Positions 47,421-55,935 of a stretch of 64,000 bases of DNA are shown piece after piece. The position numbers were made by a program, and so were the translations under genes. The notes beneath the pieces are model-generated. The model worked only from the letters and a program-made list of their open reading frames with translations, was not told the DNA's origin and ran no database searches. How positions within the stretch are numbered: the stretch's first letter is position 1; every line of letters begins with the position of its first letter. This DNA is from DASUVM01 sp036378955 (GTDB lineage: Bacteria > Patescibacteriota > Saccharimonadia > Saccharimonadales > Saccharimonadaceae), in NCBI GenBank assembly GCA_036378955.1, contig DASUVM010000007.1:1-64000 (forward strand), written 5' to 3'.

Positions 47421-48151
47421 TAGTCGCCCCCTTCGTCTACACCAGGATCAGCGTTTTCATCAAATAACGCATTCGCCCGTGATGGTGCACCGGTAATTGA
47501 TTGTGTGGTCTGGATATTTGGGATATTCAACTTTACTTCTTCAATATTTGGGTTGAAAGCAAATTCATTATAAGTTGCACGAACAATAAAGCCCAGTTCT
47601 TGCCGACCTTGGTTGCGAGTTAAATTTTGACTTTCGATTACAGCAGTAGCGAACAGTTTACCTGTTTTTTCTTCACCGTCTTGTTTATAGGTAAGCTCGG
47701 CGTTCACAAGTGTATCTCTAAAGATTGTAAATGCCTGAAAGTTACCTGCTACGCCGTTAAAGACAATTTCTTTGTTCTCTTGGTCTGTCTGTAGGCTTGA
47801 GAGCCTTACATTATTCGGCGGTGCCGGGTTGAGGACCTTAAGATATTCAAAAAGTCGCGAATAGATCACTTTTTCATCGTAGAGCTCTGGCAGCGCTATA
47901 AGTTGATTCTGAATTGTCAGATATTTGCCGATATCTTCGACTGCCTTTAGATCTTTTGTGCGAGTGTCTATTTCGCCTTGTTTGCCGGCAATTAGTAACG
48001 GCTGGCCAACATAGACTGTTAAGAACAGAAAGACTGTGAGACCAACAGCGCCAAGTGTCACAAGAATAGAAAACCCAATAACAGTCGCTTTAGTACGCTG
48101 TGCCTGCAGAAACTCTTTTTTAACATCGGGGAGAAGATTTAGTTGAATCAT
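47420..48151 (-). CDS. PilN-like pilus assembly protein
   Basis: A 243-residue protein starting MIQLNLLPDVKKEF, the conserved cytoplasmic INLLP motif of PilN that binds PilM. A membrane helix (about 22-50), coiled coil and a ferredoxin-like domain follow, and the tail is acidic. It lies between pilM and the pilO-like gene in the canonical order. Confidence 0.88.
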   Translation of the reverse strand: MIQLNLLPDVKKEFLQAQRTKATVIGFSILVTLGAVGLTVFLFLTVYVGQPLLIAGKQGEIDTRTKDLKAVEDIGKYLTIQNQLIALPELYDEKVIYSRLFEYLKVLNPAPPNNVRLSSLQTDQENKEIVFNGVAGNFQAFTIFRDTLVNAELTYKQDGEEKTGKLFATAVIESQNLTRNQGRQELGFIVRATYNEFAFNPNIEEVKLNIPNIQTTQSITGAPSRANALFDENADPGVDEGGD

Positions 48152-48194
48152 AACATCTGCTCTCGAACTGATAGTTGTATTTTTAACTTCGATA

Positions 48195-49232
48195 TCATAT
48201 TGTTCGCTCCGCTAAGCCTACCGCCACAGCAAATTTAGGTGCTAGCTGCAAGAGCGTCTGTTGGTCTCCGCCAGATCGTACGCGTTGCCATGGGTTACCG
48301 GCTATAACTTGCAGGCCGGTTTTTGTGCTCACAAAATCATTAAAGGCCGGCACTGATACGCCATACCCTGTTAAAATAGCATTTTGAATTGGCAGGCTTG
48401 GGTAGCGGGTTTGGAAGAATTTAATAGTTTTAGTGAGCTCTAAAACGAATTGCTCAAGCGTAGGTTCGAGAGAACGATAAATTTGGCCCTCAAGCCTGTC
48501 TGGATAAAGACCAAATTTTAAGATGAACTGCATGGCTTGGTTTTGATCAATACTAAGATTTTGTTGCGCTGCTTTAACAAATGTCTGCATACCTGTTGGC
48601 AAAGAGCGAACGAGCCGCGGTGTGTCACCGACGACCGCAACGATATCAGTTGAGAAATCACCAAGATCAACAATTAAAAGGCCGTTCTGGTTACCCTCTG
48701 GCGTCAACGAACGAACAAGGGCCAGCGGATCAGGCTCGATAGCAATAACATTAAGACCAAGCCCTTCGATAAGGTCAAGCCTGTCTTCACTAAACTTATT
48801 GGCAACACTTGCAAGTAATACCTCAATTTTATTTTCGTCTCTTAGCGATTTACCGAGTACTGCCCAGTCAACTTTTGCTTCATCAATCGACATGGGGATA
48901 TATTGTTCAGCCTGGTATTTAATAGTGCTTGTCAGTTCTTGCGGTGCTACATCTGGTAGATCGACAACGGTAACGAAAGTTTTGTTCGAAGGAATGCCGA
49001 CAACCACATTCTTCGTCGTAATACCGGTTTGGGCAATAAGGTTTGTAATAACCTCGCCAAGCCGCTTTCGATCTTCGGGTGAGTCGCTAGTTGCTACCTT
49101 CATATCGACAGGCGCCGAACCATAGCGCGCCAACACCCAAGCACCCGGTGTGCCTTTAAGCTCAATCGCCCGAACAGCGGTTGTACCGATATCAAGTGCG
49201 AAGAAGTCGCCCACCGATTGAAATAGCTTCAT
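48195..49232 (-). CDS. pilM: PilM, actin-like pilus assembly ATPase
   Basis: A 345-residue protein of the FtsA/PilM actin-like fold. FFALDIGTTAVRAIEL is the phosphate-1 loop, LLIVDLGDFSTDIVAV is phosphate-2, and NAILTGYGVSVPAF forms the adenosine site. It forms a cytoplasmic ring bound to PilN. The frame can be extended 9 codons to a GTG, but a TGCTACAAT promoter box (49244-49252) lies there. The ATG at 49232 gives a leader of about 5 nt. Confidence 0.93.
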   Translation of the reverse strand: MKLFQSVGDFFALDIGTTAVRAIELKGTPGAWVLARYGSAPVDMKVATSDSPEDRKRLGEVITNLIAQTGITTKNVVVGIPSNKTFVTVVDLPDVAPQELTSTIKYQAEQYIPMSIDEAKVDWAVLGKSLRDENKIEVLLASVANKFSEDRLDLIEGLGLNVIAIEPDPLALVRSLTPEGNQNGLLIVDLGDFSTDIVAVVGDTPRLVRSLPTGMQTFVKAAQQNLSIDQNQAMQFILKFGLYPDRLEGQIYRSLEPTLEQFVLELTKTIKFFQTRYPSLPIQNAILTGYGVSVPAFNDFVSTKTGLQVIAGNPWQRVRSGGDQQTLLQLAPKFAVAVGLAERTI

Positions 49233-49243
49233 ACTTATGCTTG

Positions 49244-49252
49244 ATTGTAGCA
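49244..49252 (-). promoter_or_regulatory. TGCTACAAT promoter box of pilM
   Basis: The extended -10 lies 12 nt before the pilM ATG, so the pilus genes from pilM onward have their own start, separate from the large secreted protein upstream. Confidence 0.55.
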
Positions 49253-49295
49253 TAAGCACCTTTGGCTGAGAAGCATTTTTTTAAGTATGAGAAAA

Positions 49296-51632
49296 CTAGT
49301 AGCGTGGCGGTAAATCGTGCTCTTCGATCGTGTTAATAATAGCTTGGTTTGAGTCACTCCCGATAAGCACATTATTAAAGAATAGTTCAGAGCCATAGAA
49401 GAACCGCTCGGCCGGGTCACTACTTGCTGCGGCATCGGCACCGGCAGTGCGTCGCAAGGCAATTGTTTCGGCAATAACAAGCCCGTTAATCACAAGTGGG
49501 TTATTACAAATAGTTGCCGTTAGTGCGCCAGGCGTATCGCAAGTTGCAAGATTCTTTTGTGTAAATAAAGCACCATCAAGTTGTCGAACATTACTGTTTA
49601 TGACAATGTTTCCCCTAGCGATAATGGCCAACGATGGAATCTCTGCCGTTGAACCATATGGGGTAGCGTATGTAATATCATCAGCTATCGTAACATCACC
49701 ATCAACAACAATAAGCAGTTGCGAACCTTTTGGAATAGTCGATCGAGCAATAGTAAGGTTACCACCATAATGAAGTTTAGTCGTAGAGTTAGCACCAACG
49801 AGACCACCGATATCTTGAGGCCCAACAGGTGCAGCACTCACCGGAACTTGTGCTGCGTATTGTTCGTAATAGTCGGGTATACAGTGAGGATTATCACCAA
49901 AATTACCCGGATTATTAAGTGGCACATTGGCAAACATTAAGGCAGTTGCCAGAAAATGCTGCGCGCTCGTGTCGGGCTTGCTGGCTGTTCCAAACTGCTG
50001 CACCTTGCCCCGTGCAACGGCAGCATATTCAACAACCGAGCCATTAGTATCAGTGTTGGCAGACGTAAATATATTACCTGAGTTATTTGAAACACTACAG
50101 ATACCACTGGCATTAGCAAAGCCACCGCCCACACTGATATCACCGCCCATGAAATGAACAGTCGGGCGCTTGCCAACAACCACACAGCTTGGCGTACTCC
50201 AACGATGCCGAGGAGCATCGGCGTGAGTTGGCGGGTCAACAGCAAGCATACGGCAAACACGAGTACCGGCCGGATAATTCCCGACTACATATGTACTATA
50301 GGGGCCGTTTGGCAGAGGTGTTGTTGCATTGCCGTTGAAAACAACCGGCCCAGGCGTAGCATAAATGTCACGACACTCTATGCCGGGGCCAGCAAACCGT
50401 GCGCAATCAAAGTTATTATCAGTGTATGGTGCTGTTAAATCAATGGAAGTGCCCGGTGAGACAACCAGCTCTTTCACGGCCCAGAAGGTTGGTCGGCTCA
50501 TGGTGAGGCCGGTATTTCTTACGGAATAAGTCATGCTTATCGTATCGTTTGCAGTGGCCGTTGTTTGAGACGATTGAGCACTTGGCGAAAGCGAATAACT
50601 GTAAGCAACAACAACACAGGCCGCCACATCAAGGCCGGTACCACCATTTGTTGAAGAAACCGGGCGCCATGCTAAATATTGGCAATATTGTGTGCCCGGC
50701 GTGGCGGTTAACGGAATAGTAAGCTCGCTCCGCACAAGCTCAACCTGAGACCCGGGCGACATAGTAATAACTCCCGGGTTAGCCCGTGGCAAAGAATTAT
50801 TTGTCACCGACTGGTCGGGCGTACCGGGGTAGATTCTTCGGGCGTTGTAATCAACCTGTTGAGCCGTTGTTCCTTCGAGCCTTAAAAAATGCGAGAACGT
50901 TACGGTTGTGCCTGGCACTGAAGTAATACTGGTTCGACCACTTACCGGGCCTGCAGTTTGATCATTCCCCGAAACAGTTGAGGTACCGTAAAACTGCCAA
51001 GGATTCGGCAGCGGAGCAAAATTAGAGCCTACAGGGTTACCGCACGCCTTACGAATAGCATAGATAATATTGCCATTCTGGTCTCTAAATGTAATTGAAT
51101 TACCAACTATACCGCTATCATTCGTCCAGGGGTACCATATAAATGCACCGTGCTGACGTGTATAGAACGCATCGTCACCATGTGCATCTTGGTAGTAACT
51201 GTTGTGGTTAAATGATATACCCTCATCTAGGTTAACGCCCCCGTATGAGGCGACGCCACGAACACGCTGTTCCCAATCGTTCACATCTGCAACCGAAGGA
51301 AAGGCGTAGCCACCACCTCGCATAGTTTGTACAATAAACTGCGCACCGCGAATATCACGCAACGACCAACCACCGCCTAAATTTAATGCCCGTGAACGAA
51401 TGGCATTAACAAACTGGTCAATATTACCAGGAAACAGCCCGCCCGGAATGACATCTTGCCCGGCACCATCAAAGCGACCAAAAAAGTAACCGTAGTTCAA
51501 CGGCCGCCCATAAGGCCCGGGTTCTCCTGGCTCAGCTTGCACCGGTGGCATATATGAAAAGAGCTGGCCAACAATAGCCACGACTACCATTACGATATGT
51601 AACCAGCGATGTTTATTGAGCAGGCGCGACAC
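49296..51632 (-). CDS. Large secreted protein upstream of the pilus operon
   Basis: An unrecognised 778-residue protein. A signal peptide is clear (HRWLHIVMVVVAIVGQLFSYMPPVQA|EP). The middle has repeated beta-rich segments with SPSAQSSQTTATANDTISMTYSVRNTG, DUF11-like, and paired cysteines. The last 200 residues (SQLLIVVDGDVTIADDITY, SLAIIARGNIVINSNV) are beta-helix-like and resemble the C-terminal region of PilX-associated surface proteins. There is no sorting signal or C-terminal helix. By position next to pilM and a TPR gene, a pilus-associated adhesin is possible. Confidence 0.7.
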   Translation of the reverse strand: MSRLLNKHRWLHIVMVVVAIVGQLFSYMPPVQAEPGEPGPYGRPLNYGYFFGRFDGAGQDVIPGGLFPGNIDQFVNAIRSRALNLGGGWSLRDIRGAQFIVQTMRGGGYAFPSVADVNDWEQRVRGVASYGGVNLDEGISFNHNSYYQDAHGDDAFYTRQHGAFIWYPWTNDSGIVGNSITFRDQNGNIIYAIRKACGNPVGSNFAPLPNPWQFYGTSTVSGNDQTAGPVSGRTSITSVPGTTVTFSHFLRLEGTTAQQVDYNARRIYPGTPDQSVTNNSLPRANPGVITMSPGSQVELVRSELTIPLTATPGTQYCQYLAWRPVSSTNGGTGLDVAACVVVAYSYSLSPSAQSSQTTATANDTISMTYSVRNTGLTMSRPTFWAVKELVVSPGTSIDLTAPYTDNNFDCARFAGPGIECRDIYATPGPVVFNGNATTPLPNGPYSTYVVGNYPAGTRVCRMLAVDPPTHADAPRHRWSTPSCVVVGKRPTVHFMGGDISVGGGFANASGICSVSNNSGNIFTSANTDTNGSVVEYAAVARGKVQQFGTASKPDTSAQHFLATALMFANVPLNNPGNFGDNPHCIPDYYEQYAAQVPVSAAPVGPQDIGGLVGANSTTKLHYGGNLTIARSTIPKGSQLLIVVDGDVTIADDITYATPYGSTAEIPSLAIIARGNIVINSNVRQLDGALFTQKNLATCDTPGALTATICNNPLVINGLVIAETIALRRTAGADAAASSDPAERFFYGSELFFNNVLIGSDSNQAIINTIEEHDLPPRY

Positions 51633-52185
51633 CTTGCGCCTCCAGTTCTTTTATCTTGCTATCAAGGTATTGAATATTTTGTTCGCTATATGGATCTTCG
51701 TTCTTCTGCTGCTCGGCAAGCAGGCGAGCTTTTTTGAAATATTTTAATGCCTGTGGTTTATCGTTTAACTTTTCAAGATACAAACCACCGATATTCTGCA
51801 CTAGCACGGCGACGGTCACGCCGGCTTCGTGAGCTTGTTCAAGATACGAAACAGCTGCCTTAAAATCACCGCGACGCTGAGCATCGCCGGCTAAGAGTTG
51901 TAATAATTGCTGTTTTTCTTCATTGCTAGGGCTTTTGGTGAGGGCCTCTTTTAAAGTAGCTTCGTCGGGGGTTTTGCCGGTGTCTAGCGTTTCTTTAATG
52001 GTGTCTTTGGCTGTTATTTCTTTGGGTTTCTCACCTGGCTGGTTTGTTCTTGATTGTAAAAAAATAACTGCCGCCAAAGCTGCCCCTGCCGCAACAACAA
52101 TAATAGCAATAGTTATCCATACGGTGAGTGTGGAGGCTTTTTCTGCTGCCTTTTTTTCATGTGTATTAATAATCTTTTTTGCCAT
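51613..52185 (-). CDS. TPR-repeat membrane protein
   Basis: A 190-residue protein with a basic start, one membrane helix (about 21-45) and about three TPR units (80-180: RGDFKAAVSYLEQAHEAG, LVQNIGGLYLEKLNDKPQALKYFKKA). TPR proteins such as PilF/PilW help pilus assembly in other bacteria. The role here is inferred from position. Its end overlaps the large secreted-protein start by 20 nt. Confidence 0.8.
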   Translation of the reverse strand: MAKKIINTHEKKAAEKASTLTVWITIAIIVVAAGAALAAVIFLQSRTNQPGEKPKEITAKDTIKETLDTGKTPDEATLKEALTKSPSNEEKQQLLQLLAGDAQRRGDFKAAVSYLEQAHEAGVTVAVLVQNIGGLYLEKLNDKPQALKYFKKARLLAEQQKNEDPYSEQNIQYLDSKIKELEAQGVAPAQ

Positions 52186-52254
52186 AGCAAATGCCCATTA
52201 CAATTAGTATAAACCGGTTATGTTTTATCGGCAATGCCCCTAGTGCCTAAGCCG

Positions 52255-54021
52255 CTAGCGATTGAAGAAATTGTATACCCGGCGAGAAAGGTCGGCAAAA
52301 ACCGGGTCAGATCCGCCTCGGCTCATGACGCCCAAAATATAGGTGGCCCTTGGCGCATACACAATGCCAACATCATGCACATATCCATTATAAAAACCAA
52401 CTTTATCGGCCACTACTGTGCCCCCTGGAACACCTGCCGGAATACCACCGCGCCACACCTGGCGTTTAAATAAGCTCAGCAATTGCTGCGTATGCTCATC
52501 GTTCAAAAGGGTTCCTGAGTGCAGGCGCAGCATAAAATTCGTTTCGTCACGCACAGTAGAATGTTTCTCACCACCGCCCTGGTTGTTGACAAATGTATCC
52601 AAGAAGCCAGCCTCGTGAATCATATCTTCAGAGGTTTGCCACCCGAGCCAGTTTTGAAACGAAATTGCGCAGGGGTTGGTTGAATGAAGAATCATCTCGT
52701 TCATGCATGCGTCAACCGTCCAGCCGTTATCAAGCACGGTTTCGTTATTAATCTCATTACGTTCCATTTTAGTGAATATGTCGTATGCGATAAACATTTT
52801 ATATGTACTAGCGGTAACAAATGAGTAATCTGGCTGAAATTCAGCATAACGGTTTTGGCCACCAATTTCACGCACAATAATACCGTATGTGCCGTAAGTT
52901 TCAGCCTCCCAGTCACGAATAAGTGCCAGCAAGCCGGCGTCGCTCTGAGAGTAAGTTTTTGTGTACGTAACCGCCGGAGGTTGTTCAATGAGAGCAAGCG
53001 ATATATTGGTTGCAGTTTTTTCGTTAAACAAGGCCTTTTCAATTAATTTTGATGCCTCTGCGATATCAATACTCTTACCCGTAGCACCAACCACTCGTTT
53101 AATTTCTTGGCCATCAAGCAGCGTAACTTGTGTGACCCCGGCAGGCGCCGCAACTTGTGCGGCAACTGTGGTCAGGTATGACGAAAGCGTGCTCTTATTG
53201 AATTGCACTGCCATTACATGAGTGACTGGGTCTTGGCCCACCTGCAGCCAACTTCCACGAGTAGCGACATCGGGCTGAAATGTTTTATCGCCGATCTTTA
53301 TAGTAAGCTCACGGCCTACAACTTGCTCTGTGCGTAATTTTGTGGCTACCAGCTCGTCAGAGTCAACCGAGCTTGTCACAAGTTGTGGCTGCAAGGTTAC
53401 CTGTTCGGTTTGCTTAAATGGTATGGCTTGCAGCTGACGTTCGACATCTTCAACCGTAAAAGCAAACCCACCCTTGCCTTCACGCAACACAACCCTACCG
53501 TTTACAATTGTAATATTCGCCTCAACTGCCGCCTGCTTATTTTCTGCCACAATTTTATTGGCAAAAGCCTTCAGCCGTTCTTTATCAACGATGATGATAG
53601 GCGATGTATCAATAGTTTGAGCCGTGCGGGCAACTGATGAAAAAGGAATAAAGCGTTCCCAGAATGAGTAGCTAATCGCCGCTTTGGTTGTTGCCAAGCT
53701 ATCAACACCAAGGCCAATGCTTGCCCATTTTGTTTCATATGTTTTAAGTGGGGTTTTTATTTTAACTGTGGCGTTTTTTGCCAGAGTCTCGAGCTTTTGT
53801 TCGATTTCTTCACGCGTGAGGCCGCCAATGTCAAGTGCATCAACCTTGGCGAATGGCAATGCTCTTTCAGCGGGGTACAGTAGTTGCCCAATAATACTAA
53901 AAGCCGCCAACACTGCAACAACCACCATCAGGGTGTGAAAGGTGAATATCGCTCGCCGAACATGCCGGTGGCGAACAATTTGCCAGGCAGCCTGTTTGAG
54001 ACGGTCAATGTTTGTAATCAT
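52255..54021 (-). CDS. Surface beta-lactamase-fold (class A/PBP-like) protein
   Basis: A 588-residue protein with one N-terminal membrane helix (about 27-50), a region like PG-binding/VanW-type repeats (about 55-310) and a C-terminal serine hydrolase of the class A beta-lactamase fold. Active-site motifs are STYK (SxxK, near 403), STN (near 448) and KVG in place of KTG (near 565). Such enzymes act on peptidoglycan or beta-lactams outside the cell. The start at 54021 is chosen because a TATAAT (54050-54055) lies within the longer frame. Cysteines pair in the domain (DACMNEM, NPCAIS). Confidence 0.82.
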   Translation of the reverse strand: MITNIDRLKQAAWQIVRHRHVRRAIFTFHTLMVVVAVLAAFSIIGQLLYPAERALPFAKVDALDIGGLTREEIEQKLETLAKNATVKIKTPLKTYETKWASIGLGVDSLATTKAAISYSFWERFIPFSSVARTAQTIDTSPIIIVDKERLKAFANKIVAENKQAAVEANITIVNGRVVLREGKGGFAFTVEDVERQLQAIPFKQTEQVTLQPQLVTSSVDSDELVATKLRTEQVVGRELTIKIGDKTFQPDVATRGSWLQVGQDPVTHVMAVQFNKSTLSSYLTTVAAQVAAPAGVTQVTLLDGQEIKRVVGATGKSIDIAEASKLIEKALFNEKTATNISLALIEQPPAVTYTKTYSQSDAGLLALIRDWEAETYGTYGIIVREIGGQNRYAEFQPDYSFVTASTYKMFIAYDIFTKMERNEINNETVLDNGWTVDACMNEMILHSTNPCAISFQNWLGWQTSEDMIHEAGFLDTFVNNQGGGEKHSTVRDETNFMLRLHSGTLLNDEHTQQLLSLFKRQVWRGGIPAGVPGGTVVADKVGFYNGYVHDVGIVYAPRATYILGVMSRGGSDPVFADLSRRVYNFFNR

Positions 54022-54049
54022 ATTGTTTGTTTTATTTTTGAATACTAAT

Positions 54050-54055
54050 ATTATA
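54050..54055 (-). promoter_or_regulatory. -10 box of the beta-lactamase-fold gene
   Basis: On the minus strand, a perfect TATAAT preceded by TGC (extended -10). The start would be near 54043, giving a leader of about 22 nt. It lies just after the terminator of the structured RNA locus. Confidence 0.6.
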
Positions 54056-54088
54056 GCACCCCGGCGAGCTAACATACATAAATTATTT

Positions 54089-54111
54089 AAAAAGATAAGG
54101 CGAAACCGCCT
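54089..54111 (-). terminator. Terminator of the structured RNA locus
   Basis: On the minus strand, AGGCG-GTTT-CGCCT is followed by TATCTTTTT. Confidence 0.75.
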
Positions 54112-54361
54112 GGCGCTACGCTATTTGCCCCTGCCTACTCCCTAAAACACAGGGGCTATGTTCTGTACTTTAGGGAAAAGACAGGCGTGGAGATTGAAGA
54201 GATATATTCACAGGGGAGACCTCTGCTAAATATATCGGGGCAAAACCGCCTGTCAATTCCGTAGAAGGTCTCGGCCCTTTATATAGTAGAGCAGATTACC
54301 GAGAGAGTTAAAATCTGGCACCGAAGCCAACCCTCTCAAGCTGCTCGGCTATATGAAGTGC

Positions 54362-54478
54362 TTATGTGGGTTGAACCCCGTCCTTGAACGGGTCACCTTC
54401 ATCGGTATTATCCTCGATAGTATCCTCGCCACCGGGGCGAATCTTGCTCACGCCTCGGGCATACAGAAGAGTGCTCAT
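54362..54478 (-). CDS. Small reading frame with a perfect Shine-Dalgarno, 38 residues
   Basis: ATG at 54478, stop TAA at 54362-54364. The product starts MSTLLYARGV and ends DPFKDGVQPT; it is soluble and acidic, and I do not recognise it. The ribosome site AAGGAGGTGA (54485-54494) is the fullest match to the anti-Shine-Dalgarno in the window, with 6-nt spacing. The codons are GC-richer than the neighbours. It overlaps stems of the structured RNA, so it could be a real small protein or a regulatory leader peptide. Confidence 0.55.
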   Translation of the reverse strand: MSTLLYARGVSKIRPGGEDTIEDNTDEGDPFKDGVQPT

Positions 54479-54705
54479 GTGCTGTCACCTCCTTCCAATT
54501 CCACGCCGTCATGTACATCTGGAGTGTATCTCCAAACTACCCCTTTATGATACACCGAATTATTAAATAATAATATAATAAACCTACCTATTCATACTTT
54601 GCCATCTACCCACCTTGGCAAACTCAACAGAGAATTGAAATTGATCACTCCTGTCGGTGCTAATTACTATAGAATAACTAAGATACCTCTGTTAAAATAA
54701 CTTTT

Positions 54706-55794
54706 ATGAGTTCTCTTTCCATCGGCATAGTTGGCCTACCAAACGTCGGTAAATCGACGTTATTTAATGCCTTAACTAATAATAATATTTTGGCAGCTAA
54801 TTACCCGTTTGCCACTATTGAGCCAAACACGGGTATTGTGCCAGTGCCCGACCACCGGCTTGAAGCGCTTGGCAAGTTATACAATACCCAAAAAATTGTG
54901 CCTGCAACGGTGACGTTTGTAGATATCGCCGGTTTAGTTGCTGGTGCCAGCCAAGGTGAAGGCCTTGGCAATAAGTTTTTAGCGAATATTCGTGAGTGCG
55001 ATGCAATCTGCCATGTGGTGCGAGCTTTTGATAACAGCGATGTGTTGCATGTTTCTCAACGAGTGAACCCGCAAGAAGATATTGATATTATTAACACCGA
55101 GCTGGTGCTTGCCGATTTGCAAACATTAACTAATCGTTTGCCAAAACTGGCTAAAGAGGCCAAAGCCAACCCTAAACTTCGTTCAAACCTTGAAGCGTTA
55201 GAAGAATTACAAAAACGACTCGAAAATAACCAGCCACTCTGGCAGTTCCCCGCGCTGCTTGAAACGCACGCTGAATTGCTGCGTGATCTTCATTTACTTA
55301 CCGCCAAAAGAGTAATATATGTGTTCAATGTTGATGAATCAACCTTAAGCGACCAAGCGCGCCAGCAAGCCCTAGCCGAGCTCGTGGCGCCAAGCCAGGC
55401 ACTCTTTCTTTGTGCGGCACTTGAAGATGAGCTGCGCGGGCTTGATGCAGACGAGGCGACAGAGCTACTGGCAAGCTATGGTCAGCACGAATCAGGTTTG
55501 CATCAGTTAGTTCGAGCGGCTTATGATACGCTTGGTCTACAAAGCTTCTTAACAGCCGGGATAAAAGAGGTTCGCGCCTGGACAATCAAAAAAGGTGCAA
55601 CCGCACCAGAGGCTGCCGGTGCTATTCACACTGACTTTCAAAAAGGGTTTATTGCGGCACAGGTAGTTGATTTTCACGATCTCGTTGAGGCCGGCTCAGA
55701 AGGAGCCGCCAAAGCTGCCGGCAAGCTTCGCACTGAAGGTAAAACCTATGTTATGCAGCCAAATGATGTAGTTGAATTTAGGTTTAACGTATAA
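54706..55794 (+). CDS. ychF: Redox-regulated GTPase/ATPase YchF
   Basis: A 362-residue Obg-family P-loop protein (OLA1/YchF) that binds ribosomes and prefers ATP in several bacteria. G1 is GLPNVGKST (residues 10-18), G3 is VDIAGLV, the G4 site reads NVDE instead of NKxD, consistent with loss of guanine specificity, and the C-terminal TGS-like domain (VRAWTIKKGATAPEAAG, HTDF) is complete. TAAAAT (54693-54698) lies 7 nt before the ATG, so the mRNA is probably leaderless. Confidence 0.96.
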   Translation: MSSLSIGIVGLPNVGKSTLFNALTNNNILAANYPFATIEPNTGIVPVPDHRLEALGKLYNTQKIVPATVTFVDIAGLVAGASQGEGLGNKFLANIRECDAICHVVRAFDNSDVLHVSQRVNPQEDIDIINTELVLADLQTLTNRLPKLAKEAKANPKLRSNLEALEELQKRLENNQPLWQFPALLETHAELLRDLHLLTAKRVIYVFNVDESTLSDQARQQALAELVAPSQALFLCAALEDELRGLDADEATELLASYGQHESGLHQLVRAAYDTLGLQSFLTAGIKEVRAWTIKKGATAPEAAGAIHTDFQKGFIAAQVVDFHDLVEAGSEGAAKAAGKLRTEGKTYVMQPNDVVEFRFNV

Positions 55795-55841
55795 ATAAAG
55801 ACGCTTTTTTAGCGCCACATAATCTTTTTATGGGATTTCAG

Positions 55842-55915
55842 CCTGGAACGTACGGGGGTGACTGGCTGCCACCTCACCGTACGCCCAGGTTGGTAGCGCC
55901 AGTTAAGGCCCTACC
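55842..55915. repeat. Two GC-rich hairpins between ychF and the cell-wall protein gene
   Basis: CCTGG + CGTACGG pair with CCGTACG + CCAGG (55842-55889), and GGTAG with CTACC (55892-55915). No T-run follows on either strand. They could be the terminator of the converging minus-strand gene or imported flanking DNA, since they share that gene's high GC content. Confidence 0.5.
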
Positions 55916-55935
55916 GGGTGTTCACTTCAGCTGTT

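Larger units (their letters stand above)
54089..54540 (-). ncRNA. Unassigned structured RNA locus, about 450 nt
   Basis: An apparently independent transcript: TATCAT (54547-54552) begins it and an intrinsic terminator ends it. Three stacked stems stand out. 54280-54354: TATATAG + GAGCAG with CTGCTC + CTATAT, then GAGAG.GTT-type pairs and TGGC/GCCA. 54180-54254: GACAGGCG/CGCCTGTC, GATATATT/AATATATC and CAGGGG/CCTCTG. 54140-54175: CCCTAAA/TTTAGGG. A hairpin CCCGT/ACGGG sits at 54376-54392. A small reading frame lies in its 5' part. It matches no RNA family I know. Confidence 0.6.
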
